Shown: piece by piece, positions 26,823 through 35,023 of the stretch
Layout of the letters: each line of letters opens with the position of its first letter
Position numbering within the stretch: position 1 is the stretch's first letter
Assembly (NCBI GenBank): GCA_009918675.1
Contig: RGDM01000002.1
Coordinates: forward strand, 47,052-111,051
Length of the DNA: 64,000 bases
Reading direction: 5' to 3'
From: a bacterium
Lineage (GTDB): Bacteria > Bdellovibrionota_B > Oligoflexia > Silvanigrellales > Silvanigrellaceae
Made by a program: the position numbers and the translations under genes
Notes under the pieces: model-generated
The model's database searches: none
Told to the model about the DNA's origin: nothing
The model's input: only the letters and a program-made list of their open reading frames with translations

Positions 26823-26833
26823 CTCCTAAGGAG
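26823..26833. promoter_or_regulatory. palindromic shared Shine-Dalgarno element
   Basis: CTCCTAAGGAG is a perfect palindrome. Read on the plus strand its AAGGAG is the ribosome-binding site of the GTG start at 26842; read on the minus strand its AGGAG is that of the uvrC TTG start at 26813. Both promoters must therefore lie inside the opposing gene. Confidence 0.75.
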
Positions 26834-26841
26834 AGACTCTG

Positions 26842-28227
26842 GTGAGTCAAAACCCTCAGCTCCATCTGACCAACGATTCATTTCTCTATGCGTGTCAGTC
26901 AGAATTCGCAGCCCGTTCAAAAAAAGATGGTTCATTTAATTCGCACCTGCGCTTCGAAGAGTTCCTGCTCGGAACATTCAAACGCCCCCATCAAGCTACA
27001 ATGCGGGATTTCTCGCAACTTGTCTCTGCCATCACCACGCATCATTTTCAGATCACACCGCAGTTCCGTCGCCATGAATCGTTGAATCTGGAGACTGTTG
27101 CGTACTTCACGAGTGCGATTGCAACATTATTCGCTGACTTAGAAACTGCCTGCAAGGAATTCTTTGGACTTGGCCTGCCCGTTATTCCCGAAAACCCTCC
27201 AGAATATTCAGCAGAAGGTCCACTGACGACAGCGGTCCTGAGCGCCCGAGGCTTGTTTCTTGTGCAGGCGCAGGCATCAACCGACGCAGTAGAGCCCTTC
27301 GAAGCATTTCCTCGTCCTGAATTTCCAACCATGACAGCCGAGGAACAAATGACTGTTTGGTCGTGTGAAGTGTGGGATTCCGTTGCGGAAGCAATTCATG
27401 CTGCTTTTGCAGAGTATGCCGATATGGCGATGGGTTTTGCCTATTGGAAATATCAAGAGACCCCGAGCAAAGGTGAAATCGATTGGCGTGTTCGCCCTCC
27501 CGTCGGAGAAGCCTACGCCAAGGCGTTCAAGCCGATGCTGCGCAACGCCCGTGGAGATCGTGGGGGCTCTGATCGCGGAGGACGCGAGAGTCGTGGACCA
27601 GGAGCAGATCGCGGTGGGCGCGAAGGGCGTGGACCAGGAGCTGATCGCGGTGGGCGCGAAGGGCGCGGACCAGGAGCTGAACGCGGCGGGCGCGAGGGCC
27701 GTGGGCCGGGAGCTGAACGCGGTGGGCGCGAGGGCCACACCAGCAACGAATCGTTTGCAGAAAAATCGGGTGCATCGCACGACCGACCAAGGCATTCACC
27801 CGAACGCTCCCATTCGGAACAACACGTTGAAACTCGGGCTTCTGGAGTAGATCGCCGTAACCTGTCGTCCTCTGATGAACAGAGCCGCGAGCGTAATCCA
27901 CGTCAAAGACACTCTGAGAAAAGACCCGAGGGACACGAAGGACGAGGAGAGCGCAGCGAGCGTCACCCACGAAGAGACAACGACTCGCGCAACCGCCCCT
28001 CAGGCGGCCCAACAAGCGAACTTCAATTGACTGAAGCTCTCGAAGAAGTCAGACAAGCAGCCCTCGCTCTAAAAGCAAATCCGGGTCTGGGCGAGATTGC
28101 TCTCAAGCCAAGCAACAGCTTCATTCGCCGACAACAGCATTCACTCGCAGTTGAAATGGGACTGGATACCGAAAGCCGCGGAGAAGGACGTGATCGCGGC
28201 GTTGTCATTCGCCCTGTGGCTCTGTAA
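26842..28227 (+). CDS. R3H-domain protein with RGG/RGPG repeats (predicted RNA-binding)
   Basis: 461 residues in three parts. Residues 1-230 are a mostly helical domain I do not recognise. Residues about 234-300 are Arg/Gly-rich, built from a 12-residue unit (D/E-RGGREGRGPGA) repeated almost five times, followed by a charged disordered stretch to about 395. The C-terminus (about 398-461) is an R3H domain: helix LTEALEEVRQAALALKAN, the RxxxH signature Arg429-x3-His433, then LDTESRGEGRDRGVVIRP, closely resembling the Jag/KhpB R3H motif, which binds single-stranded nucleic acid. RGG regions bind RNA and promote condensates in eukaryotes. The KH domain of Jag is absent. The start is GTG with AAGGAGAG upstream. 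A terminator follows directly. Confidence 0.8.
   Translation: MSQNPQLHLTNDSFLYACQSEFAARSKKDGSFNSHLRFEEFLLGTFKRPHQATMRDFSQLVSAITTHHFQITPQFRRHESLNLETVAYFTSAIATLFADLETACKEFFGLGLPVIPENPPEYSAEGPLTTAVLSARGLFLVQAQASTDAVEPFEAFPRPEFPTMTAEEQMTVWSCEVWDSVAEAIHAAFAEYADMAMGFAYWKYQETPSKGEIDWRVRPPVGEAYAKAFKPMLRNARGDRGGSDRGGRESRGPGADRGGREGRGPGADRGGREGRGPGAERGGREGRGPGAERGGREGHTSNESFAEKSGASHDRPRHSPERSHSEQHVETRASGVDRRNLSSSDEQSRERNPRQRHSEKRPEGHEGRGERSERHPRRDNDSRNRPSGGPTSELQLTEALEEVRQAALALKANPGLGEIALKPSNSFIRRQQHSLAVEMGLDTESRGEGRDRGVVIRPVAL
27571..27738 (+). repeat. 36-bp in-frame tandem repeat, about 4.7 copies
   Basis: Units start at 27571, 27607, 27643, 27679 and 27715 (last one 24 bases). Each encodes D/E-RGGREGRGPGA or a close variant. 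Copies 2 and 3 differ by very few bases, so copy number probably changes by slippage or unequal recombination; the reading frame is kept because the unit is a multiple of three. Confidence 0.93.
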
Positions 28228-28263
28228 ATCAGCTCAGTTTTTTTGAGCGGGGCTGATTTTTTT
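28227..28263 (+). terminator. Rho-independent terminator after R3H gene
   Basis: AATCAGCTCA pairs with TGAG and GCTGATT (a four-base bulge on the 3' side), followed by a run of seven T residues. It begins at the R3H gene's stop codon. Confidence 0.75.
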
Positions 28264-28283
28264 CGGTCGATTTTGCTCGACCG
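28264..28283. repeat. 7-bp hairpin between R3H and ComEC-like genes
   Basis: CGGTCGA-TTTTGC-TCGACCG is a perfect 7-bp stem with a six-base loop directly after the terminator T-run. It is in the short leader of the ComEC-like gene; its role is unknown. Confidence 0.5.
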
Positions 28284-28319
28284 TTGGCGATTCCTTCGAC
28301 TCTGTTCATAACCCGCATT

Positions 28320-29666
28320 ATGAACAGAAAGATCAACCTTGCTCCGTCCATCTTAGTCAAAAATCATCGCGTGCAAACCGGACCTTCGGAGACATTCAAT
28401 CAACTCCGCAAGGCTCTCCGTGACGCGCTCCCCTTGGGAATCATCCTTCTTCTTCTGATCCTTTTTTCAACCGGAAAAGCTTCGCTCACACCCATGTCTC
28501 TTTGGTCGCAGAATCAATTTTTTCAACATCTGCGAGTTCAATCCATGCATCTTCCATTTCCGCAGCAACTCGCGCCGCTAAAAGACAACTTTCTTACAAA
28601 CGAAAGAATTCGTGATCACAGATTACAAACAACCTTTCGAACGGCAGGTTTAACTCACCTTTTGGCACTATCAGGGGGACAAACCTCACCCGCAGCATTG
28701 GCTGTCTGCAGGTTCATCTTTATCATTATTGCCTCCGCCCTTTCAGCACGCCGTGCGATTGCTCTCAGTGAAAATAATTTTCTTCGCTCTCTTGCCGCTT
28801 TCATCTCACTGTCAATACAGTTATTTCTACTCGGACTTTATCAGGCTACAGGGGCTCTTTGTAGAGCACTTTCAAATCACATCTGTCATCTTCTTTTTTG
28901 GATCACTCTTCGCAGCATGCAGCGTGAAAATTTCTCAGATGCAATCATCGCATCACGAACACTGTATTGCATCCCGTGGATATTGACCTGGGCGATGTCA
29001 CAAAATCCAGCTGAAGATCTCTCGTTTTTGCTCTCGGCCGCGGGCTCATTGATGGCCAGAGCCGTCTCGCTTTGTTGGCGATATTTCTCTGAGCGTCACC
29101 AACTGAATGCGAATCCTAAAAATCCAAAGTGTAAAATATATTCACATATTCAATCAGTTTTCGGGTGGGTTATCGTCACTGCTTCAACCAGTGCTCTCAT
29201 GTGCTTCTGCTGTTGGCCGCTTTGGCCTATTGATTCAATTACAGACAAGGTTTTCGCAAATCTTCTAGCAGGTCCGGTTGTACTGCTACTCATCACCCCG
29301 TTCTCTCTTTTGCTGAGCTTTTCACTCGCATTGCAAATTGATTTTCTTGTGCAGACAGCGAGCCTCGGACTTCAGTATGGGTTAAAGCTTTTCTTGTGCA
29401 TTGCCTCGACTTTCTCACACGAAGATGTCCTTCACTCAGGATTTACTGCCAGAGTGCCTGTGACTCAAACCATCATCAATGCCGAATCACCAATTCTCAA
29501 TTTGGATTGGCAGAACCACCCCTACCTTTGGCTGTTGTTGGAAATTTTCATTTTACAGGTGATTTGCTGTTGGGTTCGTTTGCATCTCGACGCGCGGGAG
29601 CCCGAAAAAGAAAGGGAGAAATTTACGCACCCGGAGAAAACAACTCTCTGGCTCCCACTCTCCTGA
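28320..29666 (+). CDS. ComEC/Rec2-like membrane protein (competence domain only)
   Basis: 448 residues with about eight to ten hydrophobic segments. The segment FRTAGLTHLLALSGGQTSPAA corresponds to the conserved 'AGLxHLLAISG' motif of the ComEC/Rec2 competence domain that forms the DNA-uptake channel in the inner membrane. The protein lacks the C-terminal metallo-beta-lactamase-like domain and the N-terminal OB-like domain of full ComEC (700-800 residues). It could be a split component or a diverged paralogue. ATG 28320 is taken because the only earlier candidate is a TTG at 28284; neither has a good ribosome-binding site. Confidence in the family is moderate. Confidence 0.65.
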   Translation: MNRKINLAPSILVKNHRVQTGPSETFNQLRKALRDALPLGIILLLLILFSTGKASLTPMSLWSQNQFFQHLRVQSMHLPFPQQLAPLKDNFLTNERIRDHRLQTTFRTAGLTHLLALSGGQTSPAALAVCRFIFIIIASALSARRAIALSENNFLRSLAAFISLSIQLFLLGLYQATGALCRALSNHICHLLFWITLRSMQRENFSDAIIASRTLYCIPWILTWAMSQNPAEDLSFLLSAAGSLMARAVSLCWRYFSERHQLNANPKNPKCKIYSHIQSVFGWVIVTASTSALMCFCCWPLWPIDSITDKVFANLLAGPVVLLLITPFSLLLSFSLALQIDFLVQTASLGLQYGLKLFLCIASTFSHEDVLHSGFTARVPVTQTIINAESPILNLDWQNHPYLWLLLEIFILQVICCWVRLHLDAREPEKEREKFTHPEKTTLWLPLS

Positions 29667-29712
29667 AGACCTCTGATAAAATACCGATAAGGTCGTTAGA
29701 GAGGGGGTTCAC

Positions 29713-30027
29713 ATGACTGCATACATCCACAAGACACTGTTTTTATTAAGCATTATTCTTGTCTGTGGTTCTGCAATAGTCGCTGAGGCGGCCCCAAAGG
29801 GCGGAAACTCCAGTGGGGCAAGTAAAAGCCTAGAAAATAGTAAATCGGTCAAATACAAATCAAAAACTGAGGTGAATTTCGACGATGCAACAATCGAGGG
29901 CTCAGTGAGAACTCCTTTCGGACAAGCTCTCAATTCGCGCGACCAAAACTTTAATCGAAACTTCATCAAGTACAGAAAGCATTTTCACGATCAAATGCTT
30001 CTGAGCACCGGTGGCTTGTCACCTTAA
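29713..30027 (+). CDS. small exported hypothetical protein
   Basis: 104 residues. The N-terminus has a clear signal peptide (TLFLLSIILVCGSAIVAEAA, cleavage likely after AEA). The mature part of about 80 residues is Ser/Lys-rich and then has a compact segment, VNFDDATIEGSVRTPFGQAL followed by NRNFIKYRKHFHDQMLLST. It loosely recalls short exported proteins found with gliding/TonB-like operons in delta-proteobacteria, but I would not assign that function. GAGGGGG lies six bases before the ATG. ligA converges on it. Confidence 0.65.
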   Translation: MTAYIHKTLFLLSIILVCGSAIVAEAAPKGGNSSGASKSLENSKSVKYKSKTEVNFDDATIEGSVRTPFGQALNSRDQNFNRNFIKYRKHFHDQMLLSTGGLSP

Positions 30028-30043
30028 CTCTGTTCAATCTTCT

Positions 30044-32056
30044 TTAATTTGAAGAGATCTGTCCCAACAAATCATTCAGTTGATGTTCAGTCAGAATAGG
30101 TATTCCCAGTTTTCTTGCCTGTACAAACTTAGAAGAGCCAGATTCCTCGTTACAGACAAGAAAATTTGTCTTTGAAGTGACCGAACTCGCCACCTTCGCG
30201 CCCACTTTTTCAAGTTTTTTTGCATAGATCTCGCGCGGCTGTGACAAAGCTCCTGTGATGCAAATATTTTTTCCAGAAAGCGGATGATTCTCAAACTGCG
30301 AGAGCTTTTGCTGTGACGAGTCATCCTCAACCGTCACATAGTTGAGAAGATCCTCGATCCAGTTTTGCCGCGCACGTAACGACTCAACAAAATCCGCAGC
30401 AGATTTCTCAGCCCAGCCGCGCTCACCTGCCAATTCTGCTGCAGTGACTTTTAAAACTTGCTGCAGACTTCCGAAGCGCGCAGCGACCTCCTTACATTTC
30501 ACGATTCCACCACGCTTCAACCCCAACGTGGCCAGAAAGATCGAAAGCGGAATTATTCGTTTACTTTGAATTGAGGAAATAAGATTTTCGGCCGATTTGC
30601 GGGCAAAACCCTCAAGACTTAGAGCATCCTCAAGTGTTAACCTAAAAAAATCAGCAGGGGTCTTCAACAATCCCGATTCACGCAGTTTGCTCACTGTTTT
30701 TTCAGAGAGTCCGAGAATTTCCAAGGTCTGGGCAAAATACAAAAGGCTTTCCTGATCTTTAGGTGCACAAGAGATATTTTGCGAACAAAAGAGATCAGGT
30801 CCAGTTGCAAGTAATGGATAACCACAAGGACACGTTTTCGGAAACTCGTAAGGCTTCTCCGCAGCCTTCTCAAGTCCAATGATAGAAGGGATAACTTCAC
30901 CGCTTCGTGTCAGTTTGACCAACGCACCCGGTGCGTAGCCCGCTGACTTTATGAATTCCGCGTTGTGTAAAGTTGCATATGAAATCATTGCTCCTGAAAG
31001 CTGCACAGGTTTGACCTGAGCGCGGAAAGTCACCTTGCCACTTCGGCCGATACTTGTTTCAATGGCAAGAATCTCGGTAACCGCAACCTCACTCTCTCGC
31101 TTGAAAGCCAAGCTCCCGCGGGGATGATGGCTCGTTGTTCCCAGAGCCTCGAACAGTTGTTCATCATTGATGCGGAGTACCAGTCCATCGATTTGGTGAT
31201 CGCGTGACTTGTCAAAAGAAGAGTGCACAATTTCGGCAAGTTTTTCTTTCACGAAATCATCAGCCAAAAGAAGAGTCGTTGCCTCTGGCAGACCTGTGTC
31301 AAAGCCAAAATTTTGCATCTGCTTCAATTTTTCGAAATACGTTGAACCAAAGAATGTCGCGCAATCAGTTGCAGAAAGAAGGTTGTCGGCATCAGCTGTG
31401 TCCGATCGGCGAAACAGCATGAGGTCATAGGCTCTGAATTTTAACACATTCAGAACATCAACAGCTTCATCAACTTCTTTGCGTCCAAAGGTTCCCGGAA
31501 CTGCGTTTCTATAGCTGTCAAAGCGATCAGTGAATCGCGGAAACTCGCCAATTGGGAAATATATTTCTCCGCGCACCTCAATTCGGATATCATGCATTTC
31601 AATCGGCATTTTCAGATGCTTTGGAAGACTTAAAACATGCATAACATGAGCTGTTACATCTTCACCGATATTTCCGTTTCCACGCGTGCTTGCCCTCAGA
31701 AGACGACCATCAAAGTCATACTCAATTGACAAAGCCATGCCGTCCACTTTGTCACTCAGGACAAGTGATCTGCCCTGTGCAAAGTTTGGCAGATCATCAC
31801 TTTGATATGTTTTTGCCAGCGAAAGCATTGCCGGACGATGAGCAACTTTCGCGGAAGATTCACGAATTTCATAGCCAACAAAACTCAATGCAGGGTGGGT
31901 TGGATCGAGTGATTTGAGTTCATTTTCTAATGCGTCATATGCTTCATCACTAATCGCAGCGCGACCAAGGTAGTAAAGCTCTTTATAAAGAAGGATTTGC
32001 GACGCCAACTTTTCAATCTGCGTCCGTTTAAGATTTGGTGTCGATTGATGAGTCAT
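30044..32056 (-). CDS. ligA: NAD-dependent DNA ligase
   Basis: 670 residues, standard LigA length. It seals nicks during replication and repair using NAD+. The adenylation domain has the active-site Lys103 in SDKVDGMALS, followed by the RGDG-like STRGNGNIGEDVT segment. Next are the OB fold, a four-Cys zinc finger (CPCGYPLLATGPDLFCSQNIS-C), helix-hairpin-helix repeats (about 450-570) and a C-terminal BRCT domain (about 595-670, SGKNICITGALSQPREIY). The ATG at 32056 has no clear Shine-Dalgarno sequence, and an inverted repeat ends eight bases upstream. It is the last gene of a run beginning with ftsK. Confidence 0.97.
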   Translation of the reverse strand: MTHQSTPNLKRTQIEKLASQILLYKELYYLGRAAISDEAYDALENELKSLDPTHPALSFVGYEIRESSAKVAHRPAMLSLAKTYQSDDLPNFAQGRSLVLSDKVDGMALSIEYDFDGRLLRASTRGNGNIGEDVTAHVMHVLSLPKHLKMPIEMHDIRIEVRGEIYFPIGEFPRFTDRFDSYRNAVPGTFGRKEVDEAVDVLNVLKFRAYDLMLFRRSDTADADNLLSATDCATFFGSTYFEKLKQMQNFGFDTGLPEATTLLLADDFVKEKLAEIVHSSFDKSRDHQIDGLVLRINDEQLFEALGTTSHHPRGSLAFKRESEVAVTEILAIETSIGRSGKVTFRAQVKPVQLSGAMISYATLHNAEFIKSAGYAPGALVKLTRSGEVIPSIIGLEKAAEKPYEFPKTCPCGYPLLATGPDLFCSQNISCAPKDQESLLYFAQTLEILGLSEKTVSKLRESGLLKTPADFFRLTLEDALSLEGFARKSAENLISSIQSKRIIPLSIFLATLGLKRGGIVKCKEVAARFGSLQQVLKVTAAELAGERGWAEKSAADFVESLRARQNWIEDLLNYVTVEDDSSQQKLSQFENHPLSGKNICITGALSQPREIYAKKLEKVGAKVASSVTSKTNFLVCNEESGSSKFVQARKLGIPILTEHQLNDLLGQISSN

Positions 32057-32063
32057 AGGCCAG

Positions 32064-32094
32064 GTTCACTCCATTCATGGACCACAGAGTGAAC
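32064..32094 (-). promoter_or_regulatory. inverted repeat in ligA leader
   Basis: GTTCACTC (32064-32071) and GAGTGAAC (32087-32094) are perfect complements separated by 15 bases. On the minus-strand transcript the stem would end seven bases before the ligA ATG and cover its ribosome-binding region. It could lower translation or be an operator. Confidence 0.5.
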
Positions 32095-32130
32095 TGAAAT
32101 CAAACTTGCTTCAACAGGTAGGTCTGAGTT

Positions 32131-34233
32131 TTAGGGTCTATCCAAGGCAAATGTCTCGGCATTTAGAACGATCCTGCGTTTGCGACCTGCTTGTCCCAAG
32201 GCCCCATGATCCCAGCCAGCATATTTCAACTTCGCCTTGGAACCATCTTGCACAAAAATCTCAGCCCGTTTGTTGAATTTTATATCAACTTTTCCAGCAT
32301 CATGCTTGCCTGAATATATCTTTTTGCCATCGGCGTTAATTTGGATCTCAATTGGCTCGGAAAGGGTGAGCACAGCAGCAGCACTGCCTGCTGTCGTGGG
32401 GACCTGATTCGTCTGAGCCGACTCTTCCTTTTCCTCTTGCTCGGAGTTTGAAGCAGTGGTTTCAGTCTTCACCGGGGCTGCTACAGCTGTCGCGGCTTCT
32501 TTCTGATTTCCTTCTTGCGTTTTAACCGTCGCAGCAGAAAGGGATGCAGCAATCCCAGCTTCTGACTCTGCTGTCGCTGCGTTTGCCTTATTCGCTTGTT
32601 GATTCGCCACCATTGGAGCATTCGCACCAGCGACGGGCACCGAGCTCACAGCAGTGCTTCCAGCCTTCGCGGAATCGGGAGTCTGTCCGATGACACTCGA
32701 GGCACTCGGCTGTTGGGCCGCGGGTGCAGTTGTCGACTCGGAACCTGTTGCTGCTGCACTGATAGCCTTTGAATTCTCAGCTAGATCATTTGACGCACCA
32801 GAATCACGCATGATTGCTTTTCCAGCAATCAATGCAACAACACAAGCTGCCATCAATGCAACAGCCCATCGCACAGCTGAGCTTGCTGCCACTGGAACAG
32901 AGTCAGTTGACGCGCTGGTTTCCTCAGTCGTCTGATGACTCTTCAGATATTCCTCAGCTGCACTCTGTCCAACAGAAGAGATAGATTCGGGGGAATCCGA
33001 AGTTGGTTCAGTCGTTGCTGAAGTCGGAACCGGAATATCGTTTGAATGTGCAACCACGAACTGCATCTCAACCGGACCCGCAACCCCAGTTGAGTCGCTT
33101 TGAGCTTCATGAGCTCTCGCTTGCAGATTAGAATCTGCAACTACGTCTGCAGTCACTTGCTCTTCTGCTGCAGCAACTTTGCTCTCTGTGAAAGAGTCCT
33201 GTCTAGACACGGGCAAATCAAGAGGCATTTCTTCCTGATTAAAGTGACTTGAAGAAATTGCTTCTCGCGCTTGTTCATGCTTCTGCGGCGAATGTCTCTT
33301 TTTGTTATTTTTCTTACTTCCAATCGAACTCTCAATTCGCGTCGCGCTCGTGTGATCCAAACTTTCGGTTAATGATTGACTCGTCTCTTGAACTATTTCT
33401 AGTTTATCTGTCTCTGCCATTTGAGGCTGCTCAACCATAGGTTCGACAAAAACCATAGCTTGAGACTCATTTTTCAACTCGGTATTCTGAGATATTTGCA
33501 TTTCGACTTGCAACATCATTGGCTCTGCTGGGCCTAGATTTTCTACCAAAGGCTCCGCCATGCGCATCGATGTCGAAGAAATATTTCTGACATTTTGTGT
33601 TTTGGGTGGCTCTTCCATCGATTCCAAATTGATTCCCAAAATGCTTGCAACATCTGGAGTCACAACATCCAAAGGTTCTTCTTCAGGTGTTGATTCAATT
33701 TTTCTAGAAAAATGCGTAACCTGTGACGGTTGGGGCAACTTTGGTGCAACAGGTATTGGTTCTGAAGCGCGCACAGCACGAGATGTATTTTGGATCGTGT
33801 TTGTCTTGACGGCAACGTCTACGGGACGCGGTTGTGTTAGCACTGGCTCTGCAACAAAACGGACCCGCCCCAATTCACGATCAACGGGCGACTCTTTTCG
33901 CTGGTTCAATTGATAGGGAGCCTGTGCATCTTGCTCAGCCGGCATGACCGACTGATTCGCAGCTTGATCAAGCTCCGGAACAGACACTGAAAGTTCACGC
34001 GCATAAATCCGAACAAGTCCACGACCGTTGAGGCCTGGAGGGAGTTCATTCCATTGGCCATCTTCAATGGCCACAAGATAATGCTCGCGCACTTTAATTT
34101 TTGCCGACAAGGCAGAGGTGCTTCTTCCAATTGACTCGCGAGCTCTTCGCAATCGTGATCCAATCTGTTGAGCAATATCTGCTGTCACTCCAAGCGCAGT
34201 TCGGTTGCTTGAGGTTTCCATCTCAGTTCCCAT
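32131..34233 (-). CDS. RodZ-like protein (HTH, long linker, membrane span, DUF4115-like C-terminus)
   Basis: About 700 residues, twice the length of E. coli RodZ. The N-terminal helix-turn-helix (about 20-90: IGSRLRRARESIGRSTSALS, EDGQWNELPPGLNGRGLVRI) is the RodZ/HTH_25 type that binds MreB. A very long Glu/Gln/Ser/Pro-rich linker follows (about 95-445), then one membrane span (VRWAVALMAACVVALIAGKA), a second Ala/Thr-rich linker in the periplasm and a beta-rich C-terminal domain (LSEPIEIQINADGKKIYSGK to the end) like DUF4115 of RodZ. Role: cell-shape scaffold, by family. The upstream neighbour is a PilW-like TPR lipoprotein, the same pair order as in gammaproteobacteria. ATG 34233 is preferred over the adjacent GTG. 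Confidence 0.85.
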   Translation of the reverse strand: MGTEMETSSNRTALGVTADIAQQIGSRLRRARESIGRSTSALSAKIKVREHYLVAIEDGQWNELPPGLNGRGLVRIYARELSVSVPELDQAANQSVMPAEQDAQAPYQLNQRKESPVDRELGRVRFVAEPVLTQPRPVDVAVKTNTIQNTSRAVRASEPIPVAPKLPQPSQVTHFSRKIESTPEEEPLDVVTPDVASILGINLESMEEPPKTQNVRNISSTSMRMAEPLVENLGPAEPMMLQVEMQISQNTELKNESQAMVFVEPMVEQPQMAETDKLEIVQETSQSLTESLDHTSATRIESSIGSKKNNKKRHSPQKHEQAREAISSSHFNQEEMPLDLPVSRQDSFTESKVAAAEEQVTADVVADSNLQARAHEAQSDSTGVAGPVEMQFVVAHSNDIPVPTSATTEPTSDSPESISSVGQSAAEEYLKSHQTTEETSASTDSVPVAASSAVRWAVALMAACVVALIAGKAIMRDSGASNDLAENSKAISAAATGSESTTAPAAQQPSASSVIGQTPDSAKAGSTAVSSVPVAGANAPMVANQQANKANAATAESEAGIAASLSAATVKTQEGNQKEAATAVAAPVKTETTASNSEQEEKEESAQTNQVPTTAGSAAAVLTLSEPIEIQINADGKKIYSGKHDAGKVDIKFNKRAEIFVQDGSKAKLKYAGWDHGALGQAGRKRRIVLNAETFALDRP

Positions 34234-34255
34234 CACTTGACGTTAACCTTTCAAT

Positions 34256-35017
34256 TTATCGTGTCATTTGCCGCTTCAATGCCAAAGCTTTCTGCTGCAA
34301 AGAACTTTCAGGTTTCGCATTGAGAATATTCTCTAACTGCCCCAGAGCTTTGCGACGATCACCCAATCGCGCCGTGACTGTTGCAAGCTCAAATAGTGGC
34401 TCGAGACATCCCGGACAGAAATCAATAGCCCTTTGAAAAGATGCCTGTGCTTCCTGAAATCGTCCAGAGCTAAACTGACATTTTCCCATGTTAAAATAGG
34501 GTGCAGAGTAGGTCGGGTCGATTTCTAACGCAGTTTGGAAAGATGTCACCGCCTTGTCGCACATCTTCTCCTGCATATAGGTGAGTCCCAAATTCAAGTG
34601 GACTCGCTCCATGAGTGGATACTTGCCACGCGCTAGTATCTCATTCAGTTTGTTTCTTGATTCATTCAGTTGGCCAGTTAAAATATATGTATAAGCCAAA
34701 TTCAGCCTGGCATTGTCATCATCTTGATCAATTTTCAAAGCGGCCTGGAAACTCTTTAGAGCGACCGCAGGATTCTTCAAACCAAGAAACGATAACCCTA
34801 AAAGCATATGAACTTCGGCCGGAGCATCCGGTTGACGAGATCGCGGCAACAAAAATTGAACCGCGCGCTGGAACTCACCTTGCCCAACCATCTGTCTTGC
34901 CAATTCGAGGCTAGCCGCCTGATTCCTGGCAATAGGCGAATCTCCACTGGAGCTTGCACAACCACTGGCAAGAATCATTAGCACGGATGCCATTTTGGCT
35001 AGACGCATCATATTCAT
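34256..35017 (-). CDS. TPR-repeat lipoprotein (PilW/PilF-like)
   Basis: 253 residues. The signal peptide ends in lipobox LASGC, so the mature protein is lipid-anchored. The rest is five to six tetratricopeptide repeats (for example VHMLLGLSFLGLKNPAVALK, VHLNLGLTYMQEKMCDKAVT, APYFNMGKCQFSSGRFQEAQ). PilW/PilF-type lipoproteins of this build help assemble the type IV pilus secretin in other bacteria; no pilus gene is in this window, so that role is only inferred from build and from its position before a rodZ-like gene. AGGA lies four bases before ATG 35017. It follows ftsK after six bases. Confidence 0.85.
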   Translation of the reverse strand: MNMMRLAKMASVLMILASGCASSSGDSPIARNQAASLELARQMVGQGEFQRAVQFLLPRSRQPDAPAEVHMLLGLSFLGLKNPAVALKSFQAALKIDQDDDNARLNLAYTYILTGQLNESRNKLNEILARGKYPLMERVHLNLGLTYMQEKMCDKAVTSFQTALEIDPTYSAPYFNMGKCQFSSGRFQEAQASFQRAIDFCPGCLEPLFELATVTARLGDRRKALGQLENILNAKPESSLQQKALALKRQMTR

Positions 35018-35023
35018 CAAATC

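Noticed and set aside
27571..27738. CRISPR-like spacing of 36-bp repeats
   Set aside because: Units are directly adjacent without spacers and encode protein.
27277..28015. open frames on the minus strand across the RGG repeats, some with Pro/Arg repeats
   Set aside because: Shadows created by the GC-rich 36-bp repeat; no start signals, and the plus frame carries a recognisable R3H domain.
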